Source: Pseudonocardia sp. (GTDB lineage: Bacteria > Actinomycetota > Actinomycetes > Mycobacteriales > Pseudonocardiaceae). From it: a stretch of 58,987 nt of DNA. The position numbers and the translations under genes were made by a program. The DNA is taken from the NCBI RefSeq assembly GCF_025965585.1, contig NZ_JAOPWR010000477.1, forward strand, positions 1-58,987, given 5' to 3'. The notes under the pieces were generated by a model, which was not told where the DNA came from, ran no database searches, and was given only the letters and a program-made list of their open reading frames with translations. Of this stretch, positions 6,675 to 15,738 are shown piece by piece. Each line of letters begins with the position of its first letter. Position 1 is the stretch's first letter.

Positions 6675-9113
6675 TCACCGGTCCGCCGCCCGGATCGCCG
6701 CCCGGAGGCGGTCCGGGGTCATCGGCAGCTCCGTCACGCGGACCCCCAGCGGCGCCAGCGCGTCGTTGACCGCCACGTTGATCGCCGCCGGCGCCATCAT
6801 CCGGCCGCCCTCGCCGCCGCCCTTGATGCCGTGCAGCGTGTACGGCGACGGGGTCTCGTGGTGGCCGATCTTCAGCTCGGGCACCTCCATCGCCGACGGG
6901 ATGAGGTAGTCGAGGTAGCTGGAGGTGAGCAACTGCCCGTCGTCGTCGTAGACGAACTCCTCGTAGAGCGCCGTCCCGATGCCCTGCGCGGTACCGCCGA
7001 CGATGTGGCCGGCGAGCGAGCGGGGGTTCACCAGCGTGCCGCAGTCGTGTACGGCGGCGTAGGCGAGGAAGGTGACCGCACCGGTCTCGATGTCGACCTC
7101 CACCACCGGCACGTGGCAGGCGTGCCCCATGAACGGGTAGAAGACGCCGAGGTCCTTGCGGTCGGCCGAGGGCATCGTCGTGTACGGGTGGTCGAAGACC
7201 TTCGAGTCCTCGAGCCCGGACTCCATGTCCTCGGGGAAGCTGTGCTTGAACAGGTGCAGCATCACCGCGATGTCGGCGAGGGTCTTGCGTTGCTCGGGCA
7301 CGCCCTTGACCTGGTAGCCGCCGTCCACCCACTCCAGGTCGTCCGGATCGGCCTCCAGCAGGTGCGCCGCCGCCCGCAGCGCCTTCGCCTTGATCTTCGC
7401 CGTGGCGCCCTCGACGGCGCCGGCGAGCATCACCGTGGTGCGCGACCCACCCGGGCCCGTGGCGGGCAGCCCGTTCTTGCTGCCCTGGTAGACGATCGCG
7501 ACGTCGTGCGGGTCGCAGTCGAACTCCTCCGCGACGAGCTGCGCCACCATCGTCTCCGGGGAGTTGCCCCAGAACGCGCAGGAGTACAGCGTGGCGGTGA
7601 TCCCGCCGGTGGCGTCGACCTTGAGGGTCACACTCTCGGGCATGGACGTCACCGGGGCGCCGGGCTCGTCGAACCAGAACCAGAACTCCGTGGCCGAGAA
7701 CACCGAGCGCTCCTGCGCGGTGATCAGACCGATGCCGATGTAGCGCCCCTCCTCGCGGGCCTTCGCCTGCTCCGCGCGCCAGTGCTTGTACTCCGAGAGC
7801 TCCAGCGCCTTGTCCAGCACCGCGTCGTAGTCGCCGGAGTCGTAGACGTTCCCGGTCGGGATGAAGTGCGGGAACTCGCGGATGAAGTTGCGCCGCCGGA
7901 TCTCGACGGGATCGAGATCGAGCTCGCGGGCGGCCTTGTCCACCATCTGCTCGAGCATCCAGTTGTTCACCTCCGAGCCGAAGCCGCGGTAGGCGCCCTG
8001 CTGGTTCTTGTTGGTCATCGCCGCGCGCACCCGGTACCGCACGCTCGTCATCGCGTACGGCCCGACGACCTGGGCGAGCGCGTTGCCGTGGTGGCCCACG
8101 CCGAACTGGATGTAGGCGCCGTAGTCGTCGACGGTGTCGATGTCGATCCCGCGCAGGGTCCCGTCGCGCATCAGGGCCAGCCGCACGTCGTAGACGCGGT
8201 CCGAGCCGTGGTGGTCGCAGTTGGAGATGTTGTCGACGCGGTCCTCGAGGTACTGGACGGGCCGGCCCACCTCGCGCGAGCACATCCCGGCGATCACCGA
8301 AGGCTTGGTGGCGAACAGCTTCGAGCCGAAGCTGCCGCCGGCCGGTACGGGCCGGACGTCGAGCTTGTTGGCCGGGATCTTCAGCGTGCCGGCCACCATG
8401 AACAGGTAGCTGGTGAAGCTCAGCGAGTTGGTGTGCACGGTGAGCTCGCCGGTGGCGTGGTCGAAGTCGGCGACAGCGCCGACGGTCTCCAGCGGCTGGC
8501 CGCCCGAGCGGCGCCAGCGCAGCCGGTCGGTGACGATCACGTCGGCCTCGGCGAAGTCGCGCTCGACGTCGCCGAAGTCGAACGTGCGGTCATACGCGCA
8601 GTTGGAGCCCAGGTCGTCGTGGACAAGCGCGGCGCCGTCCTCCAGCGCCCGTTCCGGGTCGACGACGGCGGGCAGTGGCTCGTACTCCACCTCGATGAGC
8701 GCGAGCGCGTCCTCGGCGAGGTAGCGGCTGTCGGCCACGACCACCGCGACGCCCTCGCCGACGTAGCGCACCTTGTCCAGCGCGAGGCAGCGCCACGTGT
8801 GCTTGGCGGGATCGGGCCCGAAGTCGGGAAGCGGGCCGCACAGCTGCGCCGCCTGGGCTCCGGTGATCACCGCGTGGACGCCCGGGGCGGCCAGGGCCTC
8901 TGCGGCGTCGATGCCCGCGATCACCGCGTGGGCGTGCGGGCTGCGCAGCACCGCTGCGTGCAGCATGCCGGGCACGGTCATGTCGCCGATGTAGCCGCCG
9001 CGCCCGCGCAGGAACTTCGGGTCCTCGACGCGGCGGATCGACTTGCCGACCCACGTGCGGCCTTCCTTGTGCGTGCGGACGGGCGGGGCGTCGGGCCGGT
9101 CCATGGTGGTCAT
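6675..9113 (-). CDS. Molybdenum hydroxylase, large molybdopterin-binding subunit (xanthine dehydrogenase family)
   Basis: An 812-residue large subunit of the XDH/CO-dehydrogenase family. The N-terminal ald_Xan_dh domain (WVGKSIRRVEDPKFLRGRGGYIGD) precedes the molybdopterin-binding domains. AYRGFGSE matches the region that in CoxL carries the form-specific loop; it is not the Cys-bearing CO-dehydrogenase form I motif. The catalytic Glu is E768 in GGGEGG. The enzyme hydroxylates an aromatic N-heterocycle or aldehyde with water as oxygen donor. ATG 9113 overlaps the TGA of the iron-sulfur subunit (ATGA, 9110-9113). Subunit order in transcription is FAD, 2Fe-2S, Mo. With the dihydroxypyridine-monooxygenase-like gene at 14542 it points to N-heteroaromatic catabolism. 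Confidence 0.93.
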   Translation of the reverse strand: MTTMDRPDAPPVRTHKEGRTWVGKSIRRVEDPKFLRGRGGYIGDMTVPGMLHAAVLRSPHAHAVIAGIDAAEALAAPGVHAVITGAQAAQLCGPLPDFGPDPAKHTWRCLALDKVRYVGEGVAVVVADSRYLAEDALALIEVEYEPLPAVVDPERALEDGAALVHDDLGSNCAYDRTFDFGDVERDFAEADVIVTDRLRWRRSGGQPLETVGAVADFDHATGELTVHTNSLSFTSYLFMVAGTLKIPANKLDVRPVPAGGSFGSKLFATKPSVIAGMCSREVGRPVQYLEDRVDNISNCDHHGSDRVYDVRLALMRDGTLRGIDIDTVDDYGAYIQFGVGHHGNALAQVVGPYAMTSVRYRVRAAMTNKNQQGAYRGFGSEVNNWMLEQMVDKAARELDLDPVEIRRRNFIREFPHFIPTGNVYDSGDYDAVLDKALELSEYKHWRAEQAKAREEGRYIGIGLITAQERSVFSATEFWFWFDEPGAPVTSMPESVTLKVDATGGITATLYSCAFWGNSPETMVAQLVAEEFDCDPHDVAIVYQGSKNGLPATGPGGSRTTVMLAGAVEGATAKIKAKALRAAAHLLEADPDDLEWVDGGYQVKGVPEQRKTLADIAVMLHLFKHSFPEDMESGLEDSKVFDHPYTTMPSADRKDLGVFYPFMGHACHVPVVEVDIETGAVTFLAYAAVHDCGTLVNPRSLAGHIVGGTAQGIGTALYEEFVYDDDGQLLTSSYLDYLIPSAMEVPELKIGHHETPSPYTLHGIKGGGEGGRMMAPAAINVAVNDALAPLGVRVTELPMTPDRLRAAIRAADR

Positions 9114-9628
9114 GCCTGGGCTCCCGTCGGTGCGTCCGAGTCCGCCTTCATGCGCGCGGCGGCGGCGCAGACGGCCTCGGTGATGAACTGGTAGCCGGTG
9201 CAGCGGCAGAGGTTGCTCGCGATGCCCGCACGCACCTGGTCGTGCGTCACGTCGGGGTTCTGCTCGACGATCTCGCAGGCCCGCATGAGCATCCCGGGCG
9301 TGCAGTAGCCGCACTGCAGGCCCTGCTTGTCCCAGAACTCGTCCTGCAGGGGATGCAGCTCGGCGCCGTTCGCCAGCCCCTCGACCGTACGGATCTCCGC
9401 CCCGTCGACCTGGACGGCGAACGTCGTGCAGGAGCGGATGCTCGCGCCGTCGCGCAGCACGGTGCACGTACCGCAGACGCCGTGCTCGCAGCCGACGTGG
9501 GTGCCGGTGAGCCCGAGATCCTCGCGCAGCACGTCGACCAGCAGCTTGCGGGCCTCCACCGACACGGTGCTCGTGCGGCCGTTGACGGTCAGGGTGACGT
9601 CGTGCCTGTCCGCTGTGCCTCTGTCCAC
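9110..9628 (-). CDS. Molybdenum hydroxylase, [2Fe-2S] small subunit
   Basis: A 172-residue two-cluster iron-sulfur subunit. The first, ferredoxin-type cluster is bound by Cys in GCEHGVCGTCTV and a later RSC. The second, all-helical cluster is bound by QCGYCTPGM and NLCRCTGY. It passes electrons from molybdopterin to FAD. I choose GTG 9628 because GGAGGTGA lies five bases upstream; a GTG at 9637 overlapping the FAD-subunit stop is the alternative and would add three residues. A longer upstream reading frame is only a shadow of the FAD-subunit gene. Confidence 0.92.
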   Translation of the reverse strand: MDRGTADRHDVTLTVNGRTSTVSVEARKLLVDVLREDLGLTGTHVGCEHGVCGTCTVLRDGASIRSCTTFAVQVDGAEIRTVEGLANGAELHPLQDEFWDKQGLQCGYCTPGMLMRACEIVEQNPDVTHDQVRAGIASNLCRCTGYQFITEAVCAAAARMKADSDAPTGAQA

Positions 9629-9633
9629 GGGGC

Positions 9634-10539
9634 TCACCTCCGGTCCTGGGCGCGGGTCAGCGCCAGCTCGATGCCGCGGCGCAGGTAGCTGCGCGCGATG
9701 TCGGTGCGGGTCTCGGTGCTGCCGTGCACGTCCCCGGACGGCGCCAGCTCGGCGGTCGCGGCGTCCGCGGCCGCGCGGACCGACGCCGCGTCCGGCACCG
9801 TGCCGGTCAGCGCCCGTTCGGCGGCGTCGGCGCGCACCGGGGCGCCGGCGACACCGCTCAGCGCGATCGACGCGCGGGCCACGGTGTCGCCGTCCAGCTC
9901 GATGACGCAGGCGACGCCGACCAGCGCGAAGTTGCCGTGGGTGCGGGCGAACTCGACGAATGCCTCCCCGCGCCTGGCGCCGGCGGAGCGCGCATCGGCG
10001 TTGCCCCCGCCCCGCCGGGGGACGCGCACCTCGGTGAGGATCTCGCCGGGCTCGATGGCCGTCGAGAACGGGCCGCGGAAGAAGTCGGCGGCCGGGATCG
10101 TGCGCGACCCCTGCGGCCCGGCCACGACGAGGTCGGCCTCCAGCGCGAGCGCGACGGCGGGCAGCTCGGCGGCCGGGTCGGCGTGCGCGATGCTCCCGCC
10201 GACCGTGCCGCTGTTGCGGATCGGCGGGTGCGCGACGTACCCGAGCGCCTCGGCCAGCAACGGCGCGGTGAGCGCGACCTCGGGCGAATGCTCGGCGTGC
10301 GACTGGCGGACCATCGCACCGATCACCAGGGTGTCGCCCTCGGTCCGGATCCGCGTCAGCTCCTCGACGCGCCGCAGGTCGATCAGGTGCGCCGGCTGGG
10401 CCAGCCGGAAGTTCATCAGGGGCACGAGGCTCTGCCCGCCTGCGAGCACCCGCGCCTCGTCGTCGGCGTGGGCGCCCAGCAGCTCGACGGCCTCGGCCAC
10501 GCTCGTCGGCGCGGCGTAGTGGAACGGGGGCGGTTTCAC
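9634..10539 (-). CDS. Molybdenum hydroxylase, FAD-binding medium subunit
   Basis: A 301-residue FAD subunit of the XDH/CoxM family. The FAD-binding motifs are clear: RVLAGGQSLVPLMNFRLAQP near the N-terminus and PPIRNSGTVGGSIAHADPAAELP about residue 105. The CO_deh_flav_C domain follows (FALVGVACVIELDG). It accepts electrons from the 2Fe-2S subunit and hands them to NAD+, a quinone or oxygen. The start is GTG 10539 with AAGGAGGT four bases upstream. It is first in the three-subunit operon. The upstream gap of 158 bp to the PucR-type regulator is where an operon promoter would lie. Confidence 0.93.
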   Translation of the reverse strand: MKPPPFHYAAPTSVAEAVELLGAHADDEARVLAGGQSLVPLMNFRLAQPAHLIDLRRVEELTRIRTEGDTLVIGAMVRQSHAEHSPEVALTAPLLAEALGYVAHPPIRNSGTVGGSIAHADPAAELPAVALALEADLVVAGPQGSRTIPAADFFRGPFSTAIEPGEILTEVRVPRRGGGNADARSAGARRGEAFVEFARTHGNFALVGVACVIELDGDTVARASIALSGVAGAPVRADAAERALTGTVPDAASVRAAADAATAELAPSGDVHGSTETRTDIARSYLRRGIELALTRAQDRR

Positions 10540-10631
10540 GGCGACCTCCTTGTCGTCTGCGCGCCCACGGCAGGCAACGCACTGCCACCGGCGCCCGCCG
10601 ATCCTGTCGAGTCGGCGGACCGGCAGACCAT

Positions 10632-10671
10632 GTGTGGGCCCTCAGAGGAACCGGACATGTGCTGGCCACAC
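10632..10671. promoter_or_regulatory. Imperfect inverted repeat in the hydroxylase operon upstream region
   Basis: GTGTGGGCC (10632-10640) faces GGCCACAC (10664-10671), identical but for one extra G, in the 158-bp gap between the PucR-type gene stop and the FAD-subunit start. It could be an operator of the adjacent regulator. I see no convincing -35/-10 pair nearby. Confidence 0.25.
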
Positions 10672-10697
10672 TCACAAGGTGCGCACCTGATCGGGCG

Positions 10698-12560
10698 CTA
10701 CCGGTCCTCGACGCGGACGATGTCGCGCACCGTCAGCGCGAGCTGGAGATCCAGCCGGGTGTCGCTGCGGCGGAGGCTGCGCCCGGTGAGCTTCTCGATG
10801 CTCGCGAGCCGGTAGCCCACCGTGTTGGGGTGGACGACGAGTGTCCGGGCGGTGGCCGAGGTCGAGCAGCCGGCGGCGAGCCACACCCGCAACGTCGGGA
10901 GCAGGTCGCCGCCGCGCCGGGCGTCGTGGGCCACGACGGGCCGCAGCAGGTTCCTGGCGAACCGGCGCAACGCGCCCGGTGTGCCCTCCTCCAGGAGGAA
11001 CGCGGCCAGCCCGAGGTCGCGGACGTCGACGAGGCCCCCCGGTCGGACCGCGCGGCGCAGCCGGACGGCGCCGCGGGCCACCCGGTACGCGGCCTCGTGG
11101 TCGGTGGGCCCGTCCGCGACCGGGCCGACCGCCATCGTGGCGGTCCGTTCCGGCAGGGCGTGCTCGACCTGGGTGAGGATGCCGCGCAGCACGTCGTCGA
11201 GACCGGGCACGTCCGGGAGCAGGAGGACCTGCACGTCCTCGTGCGGCCCGACGAGCGGTGGCACGGTCCGGCGCGCGGCCGCGTGCACGACCTCGGCCAG
11301 CCGGGGAGCCGGCCCGGGCGGATCGAGCGTGAGCACCGCGACGACGTGCGGACGGGAGAGGTCGTGGCCGAGGGCGGCCGCCCGGTCCAGCACGCCCTGC
11401 GGGTGCAGCGGCCCGCCCGGGTGGAGCAGGTCGCCGATCAGGTCACCCGACAGCCGCTCCTCGACGTCCACCAGGTACTGCTGCTTGAGCACCTCGAGCG
11501 CCACCACCAGCGCGAACCGCTCGATCACCCGCCGTTCCACCGGCGCGGGCGCCGCGCGCGGGTTGGTCACCCACAGCCGCGCGGCCAGCTCGCCGCCGAC
11601 CACCACCGGCGCCACCCAGACACCGCGCGTTGCGGCGACGGGGTGCCCGACCGCCGACGCACCCGGGCGGCCCGGGCGGCCCGCGGGCACCTCGACCACC
11701 TCGTTCTGGCGGGCCAGCGTGTCCAACGCCGCCCGCACCGGCCGGCGACGGCGCGCGGCGCCGTCCGGCGGTGGGTGGTAGCCGCTCTCCGGCGCTCGCG
11801 CGAGCACCCTGCCGTGGCGGTCCTCGACCGTGACCGACGCCCCGAGCGTCTCGGCCAGTGCGGTGACCAGTCCGGCCAGCCCGACCTCGTCGAGCACCAG
11901 GCGCATGAGCCGGCGGTGCTGCCGCTCGGCCCATTCCATCACGGCGCGGCTGCGCTGCAGCTCGTCGTTCGTCCGCGAGAGCTCGGTGATCACGTTCTGC
12001 TGGTCGCTGCGCAGCCGCGCGGTCTCGCACGCCAGCGCGGCCTGGTCGGCGAGCAGTTCGATGAGCTCCACCTCGGCGGCGCCGAACTCCCGGGCGGCCA
12101 CGGAGTAGGCGACGATCACGCCGAGGAGCCCCGAGTCGGGTGCGTGCAGCGGCGCCGCGATCAGCGCCTGGTACCCCTGCTTGGGGGCCAGGTACCGCAG
12201 CCGCCCGTACCGGACGGCGCTGCCGACATCGGAGACAGCGACGGTGTGCCCGACGCGGTAGGCCTCGGCGGCGGGCGAGTCCAGGTTCGGTCCCGCGGGG
12301 TGGATGAGCAGCGACCCGGTGTCGCTGACGAGGGCGACGTAGTCACGGGACAGCCCCGACGAGCCCGCCACCCGCAGGTGCTCCTGGTCGGGTTCGGCGA
12401 GCATCACGGCGCAGTACTCGAAGCCGATCAGCGCGCAGGCCTGCTCGGCGACCCTGGTGAGCACCCCGTCCAGCGGTTCCGCGGCGTTGACGGCCCGCGC
12501 GATCTCGCCCACCACGCTCATCCACGAGCGCAGTGTCGACGGCACCTCCGGCGCACCCAC
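10698..12560 (-). CDS. PucR/CdaR-type transcriptional regulator with N-terminal GAF domain
   Basis: A 620-residue regulator. Residues about 25-180 form a GAF sensor domain (LTRVAEQACALIGFEYCAVML, QALIAAPLHAPDSGLLGVIV). A helical linker and a CdaR/GGDEF-like central region follow. The C-terminal 60 residues are the PucR HTH_30 domain (LLPTLRVWLAAGCSTSATARTLVVHPNTVGYRLASIEKLTG). Such proteins activate purine, aromatic or solvent catabolism on sensing a small ligand. It lies directly upstream of, and in line with, the molybdenum hydroxylase operon, which is the natural target. The GTG at 12560 has no clear ribosome site; ATG 12521 is an alternative that would shorten the protein by 13 residues. 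Confidence 0.85.
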   Translation of the reverse strand: MGAPEVPSTLRSWMSVVGEIARAVNAAEPLDGVLTRVAEQACALIGFEYCAVMLAEPDQEHLRVAGSSGLSRDYVALVSDTGSLLIHPAGPNLDSPAAEAYRVGHTVAVSDVGSAVRYGRLRYLAPKQGYQALIAAPLHAPDSGLLGVIVAYSVAAREFGAAEVELIELLADQAALACETARLRSDQQNVITELSRTNDELQRSRAVMEWAERQHRRLMRLVLDEVGLAGLVTALAETLGASVTVEDRHGRVLARAPESGYHPPPDGAARRRRPVRAALDTLARQNEVVEVPAGRPGRPGASAVGHPVAATRGVWVAPVVVGGELAARLWVTNPRAAPAPVERRVIERFALVVALEVLKQQYLVDVEERLSGDLIGDLLHPGGPLHPQGVLDRAAALGHDLSRPHVVAVLTLDPPGPAPRLAEVVHAAARRTVPPLVGPHEDVQVLLLPDVPGLDDVLRGILTQVEHALPERTATMAVGPVADGPTDHEAAYRVARGAVRLRRAVRPGGLVDVRDLGLAAFLLEEGTPGALRRFARNLLRPVVAHDARRGGDLLPTLRVWLAAGCSTSATARTLVVHPNTVGYRLASIEKLTGRSLRRSDTRLDLQLALTVRDIVRVEDR

Positions 12561-12595
12561 CCGAGCACTGTGACCGCGCAGGGCCGGACCGGCAA

Positions 12596-12608
12596 GGGGC
12601 GGAGCCCC
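12596..12608 (-). terminator. Short GC hairpin after the DUF3500 gene
   Basis: GGGGC-GGA-GCCCC in the 69-bp gap between the DUF3500 stop and the PucR-type gene. The stem is short and lacks a T-run, so it is a weak terminator candidate. Confidence 0.25.
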
Positions 12609-12629
12609 CCGCGGCCACGGTGCCGGCCG

Positions 12630-13769
12630 TCAGGCGTGGTGCTCGGCCCGGTGCGCGGTGAGCGCGTCGAGCCCGAAGTCGGTCTCGGGATCGCGCCATA
12701 CGGAATGCGCGTGGTTGGCGCCGCGGGCCGTGTCGTCCCACTCGAGGAGCAGCCGCGGGGCCTGCAGCCGGTAGTAGTGGGGTGCGCCCGGTTCGGTCGA
12801 GCCGGCCCAGGCGAAGTGGACGGTGTCCTCCTCGATGGGGGCCGCGAGGCCGGCGGGCACGCGCCCGCGGTACGCGGCGAGCAGGCCGCGCAGGATCTCG
12901 CGCTGGCCGGCGTCGAGAGCGGTGGCGGGGATGCCCTTCGGCTCGTCCGTGATCGCCAGTAGCCGGTGGTCGGCGGCGTCCAGGCCCGACGCCTGCTCCG
13001 CCTTCCGGCTCATGGCGGTGACCCGGTCGTGCAGCCGCTCCTCGGTGAAGTGCCCGCGCCAGATGTCGGGCAGGAGGATCATCTCGTCGCCGTGGGCGAT
13101 GCGGGAACGGTTGCCGCCGACGATGTCACTCGGCGCGCGGTCGAGCAGCACCGCGCGCGCGGCCGCGTCGGGCGACAGCGACCGCACCAGGTCCCTGGCG
13201 AGGTCCTCCACCCGGCCCAGCGGCCGCAGCAACCCGTCACCCACCAGCGGGGACGACGCGGGGTCGGCCCCGAGGAAGCACGGCGTGGTGGACCGGACGG
13301 CCCCGTCGACGACGAGCATGTTGAGGGAGACGTGGTGGCCGCCGAACCGCCATCCCCACACCCCGCTCGGCCCCGGCTCGCCGAAGATCCGCAGGTAGTA
13401 GAGCCCGGGGTCGCGACCCCGTTCGCGGCCCCAGTCGACGGCGAACTCCTCGACGTGGTCGAGCACGTTCTCCAGGCCCATGATCGCGGCGACCGTCACG
13501 TAGCCCGCGGTGGAGGTCCCCGCGGCGACGAGCTGCATCGCCAGGCTCTGCTGGGCGGGGCGCTGGACGCCGACGGGGAGCCCGCCGTGGTCCGTGGGCG
13601 TGTAGTACCAGCGCAGCCGCTCGGCGTCGGACTCCTCGGCTGTCCCCGGGGCCGCCCAGTGGGCGAGCGCCCGCTGGGCGGGGTCGAGCGTGGCCAGCCA
13701 GGCCTGCGCCGCGGCCGCCATGCGTTCCGCGACGGTGACCGACACCGGAACAGTGAGCTGGTCCGTCAT
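12630..13769 (-). CDS. DUF3500 domain-containing protein
   Basis: A 379-residue protein matching the DUF3500 family, recognised from its conserved WGWRFGGHHVSLN segment and the C-terminal block EWDDTARGANHAHSVWRDPETDFG. The conserved His, Asp and Glu residues suggest a metal-binding hydrolase or isomerase, but no activity is established to my knowledge. No signal peptide is evident. ATG 13769 overlaps the GntR stop (ATGA, 13766-13769), so it is the last gene of the PPOX / monooxygenase / GntR / DUF3500 chain. Tight coupling with a catabolic repressor makes a role in the same pathway likely. Confidence 0.82.
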   Translation of the reverse strand: MTDQLTVPVSVTVAERMAAAAQAWLATLDPAQRALAHWAAPGTAEESDAERLRWYYTPTDHGGLPVGVQRPAQQSLAMQLVAAGTSTAGYVTVAAIMGLENVLDHVEEFAVDWGRERGRDPGLYYLRIFGEPGPSGVWGWRFGGHHVSLNMLVVDGAVRSTTPCFLGADPASSPLVGDGLLRPLGRVEDLARDLVRSLSPDAAARAVLLDRAPSDIVGGNRSRIAHGDEMILLPDIWRGHFTEERLHDRVTAMSRKAEQASGLDAADHRLLAITDEPKGIPATALDAGQREILRGLLAAYRGRVPAGLAAPIEEDTVHFAWAGSTEPGAPHYYRLQAPRLLLEWDDTARGANHAHSVWRDPETDFGLDALTAHRAEHHA

Positions 13770-14545
13770 GGGATGGTCCTCTCTGCCGAGGCGAGCGCCT
13801 GCCGGATGGCGGCGCGGAGCAGGGGCGGCTCGTGCGCAGGGTCCATCGAGGCGATCAGCGCCAGCCCCGCCCGCGAGAGATGGCGGGCCAGGAGCGTCGT
13901 GGCCGCGGCGGTGTCGCGCTCCCGGCACAGCCGGGCGAGCTCGGCGTGCTCGCGGGCACCGAGCGTCCAGCCGCTGCCGTCCCTGCTCACGTAGATCTTG
14001 CGGTAGCGCCCGGTGTGCTCGGCCCACTGGGTCATCGAGCTCAGCATGCGCTCGCCGGCGTGCGCCACCAGCCTCATGTGGAAGCGGTGGTGCTGGTCCT
14101 CCCACACGTCGAAGCCCTGCGACTCGGCCGCGGCCACCGCGTCGACCAGGCGGTCGAGCTCGTCGAGGTCGGCGGCGGTGAAGCGGGGGACGCTCAGCCC
14201 GAGGGCCAGGGTCTCGTTCGACACCCGCATCGCGTAGAGGTGCTCGACCTCGTCCACCGACAGATCGGTGACCCGGGCCCGCTGGTTGATCTCCACCTCG
14301 ATCAGGCCCTCGCGCTGCAGCAGGCGGAAGGCCTCACGCACGGGCCCTCTGCTGACCTGGTGGTCCTTCGCGATCCGCGCCTGCGACAGCCAGGCTCCCG
14401 CCGGGACGTCGCCGGACAGGATGCGGCCGCGCAGGTCGGCGTGGATCACCTCGGTGGCGTCGCGGCCACCCGGGACGATCAGCCGGCCGGTGACCGCGTT
14501 CTCCTGCACCGGGCGGATTCTCCCGGACGCGACCGCCGGCGTCAT
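13766..14545 (-). CDS. GntR-family regulator, FCD subgroup
   Basis: A 259-residue GntR protein. The winged helix is at residues about 30-95 (LRGRILSGDVPAGAWLSQARIAKDHQVSRGPVREAFRLLQREGLIEV). The C-terminal FCD ligand domain follows, with His and Asp residues in DVWEDQHHRFHMRLVAHAG that typically bind a metal and an organic acid. FCD-type GntR proteins usually repress catabolic genes and release DNA on binding a pathway acid. The gene overlaps both neighbours by ATGA. The likely target is the divergent promoter region at 16257-16407 that serves this operon and the ThDP enzyme gene. Confidence 0.9.
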   Translation of the reverse strand: MTPAVASGRIRPVQENAVTGRLIVPGGRDATEVIHADLRGRILSGDVPAGAWLSQARIAKDHQVSRGPVREAFRLLQREGLIEVEINQRARVTDLSVDEVEHLYAMRVSNETLALGLSVPRFTAADLDELDRLVDAVAAAESQGFDVWEDQHHRFHMRLVAHAGERMLSSMTQWAEHTGRYRKIYVSRDGSGWTLGAREHAELARLCRERDTAAATTLLARHLSRAGLALIASMDPAHEPPLLRAAIRQALASAERTIP

Positions 14546-15738
14546 TGCCCCGGACCGTGCAGCCCGAAGATCAGGCGCGGATCACCCGGCCGGAACGTCC
14601 CGTCGAACTGGGAGCTGTCGCCGATCTCGCGGTTGCGTTCGAGGAGCCGGGAACCGAGCGCGAGCTGCGATTCCTCCCAGGCGGTGAGCGCCTTGATCAC
14701 GTCGCCGCCGGCGGCCTCGAGCTCCGCGGCGAGGACCCAGCCGTCCTCCGCCGCCTTCGCGGTGCCGGCCGCGGCGTGCGGCCGGACGGCGAAGGCGGCG
14801 TCGCCGAGCAGGCAGACCCGGCCGAACACCATGCGCGGCACCTCGATGTCGAAGACGGCCTGGACGAACGGCTCACGGATGCGGGCGGCGACCTCCGCGA
14901 TCGGCGGTGCCAGGAGCGCATCGGCGGAGCTCCGCAGCTCGTCGACGAGCTCGTCGCGCACCGAACCCGGCGGCAGCGACACCGATCGGCGTTGGCCGTC
15001 GCGGTCGGTGAGGAACTCGGCCAGGTCGGGCTCCGCCACGTTGCGGTACCAGACCATGTTGATCAGCCGCTCGCCCACGTCGATCGCGCCGTCGGGCCCG
15101 GGGATCGGGTAGGCGAGGATGTGGCTGCCGGGCAGGACCTGGTAGGTCAGCGCGTCGTGCAGGGCGTCGAACGTGCCCGCGTCGAGCTCGCGCTCGGGCA
15201 CGGTGCCGCGCCACGCGACGTAGCCCGCGTAGCGCGGCACGACGTCCGGGAGCAGCGTCGAACGTGCGAGCGAGCCGATGCCGTCGGCGCACACGAGCAG
15301 ATCGGCGCGCACCTCGTCGCCGTCGGCGAAGCGCACGCTCACACCGTCCTCGACGTCGGCGAACGACGCCATGTCGCTGCTCAGGCGGTAGCGCTCGGCA
15401 CCGAAGGCGTCGAGGAGGGCGCCGTAGATCGTGTTCCACGAGGAGAAGCGGTAGCGGTACTGCTGGGTGTGCCCCACCGAGCCGTCCCGGTCGAGGAAGC
15501 GGATCCACTCGGTGCTCGAGGTGATCCGCCCGACGGGGACCCCCAGCCGCTCGACCGGGTAGCGCAGGGTCTCGGGCAGGACGGCGATACCCGCCCCCCG
15601 GGCCTGCAGCGTCGCCCGGGACCGCTCGAAGACCGTGACGTCGCAGCCGATGTCCCGCAGCAACAACGCGGCGGTGAGGCCTCCCAGCGACCCGCCGACG
15701 ACCGCGACCGACGGCATGCCGCTGACCGGGCCGCTCAA
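14542..15738 (-). CDS. FAD-dependent monooxygenase, 2,6-dihydroxypyridine 3-monooxygenase-like
   Basis: A 398-residue class A flavoprotein hydroxylase. The dinucleotide motif VVGGSLGGLTAALLL is at the N-terminus, a DG-type motif follows in VCADGIGSLARS, and the second FAD site is CLLGDAAFAVRPHAAAGTAKAAEDG. Length, the AAAGTAKAAEDG block and overall layout resemble 2,6-dihydroxypyridine hydroxylase of nicotine catabolism; I rely on memory of the family, so the substrate is uncertain. The listed TTG start overlaps the PPOX stop (TTGA) but has no ribosome site; ATG 15717, seven codons in, still leaves the FAD motif intact. It would hydroxylate the product of the molybdenum enzyme. Confidence 0.83.
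   Translation of the reverse strand: MSGPVSGMPSVAVVGGSLGGLTAALLLRDIGCDVTVFERSRATLQARGAGIAVLPETLRYPVERLGVPVGRITSSTEWIRFLDRDGSVGHTQQYRYRFSSWNTIYGALLDAFGAERYRLSSDMASFADVEDGVSVRFADGDEVRADLLVCADGIGSLARSTLLPDVVPRYAGYVAWRGTVPERELDAGTFDALHDALTYQVLPGSHILAYPIPGPDGAIDVGERLINMVWYRNVAEPDLAEFLTDRDGQRRSVSLPPGSVRDELVDELRSSADALLAPPIAEVAARIREPFVQAVFDIEVPRMVFGRVCLLGDAAFAVRPHAAAGTAKAAEDGWVLAAELEAAGGDVIKALTAWEESQLALGSRLLERNREIGDSSQFDGTFRPGDPRLIFGLHGPGQ

Noticed and set aside
6162-9194. A 1010-codon open frame on the plus strand opposite the molybdenum hydroxylase
   Set aside because: The minus strand has all family motifs. The antisense product is low-complexity, rich in Arg, Val, Asp and His.
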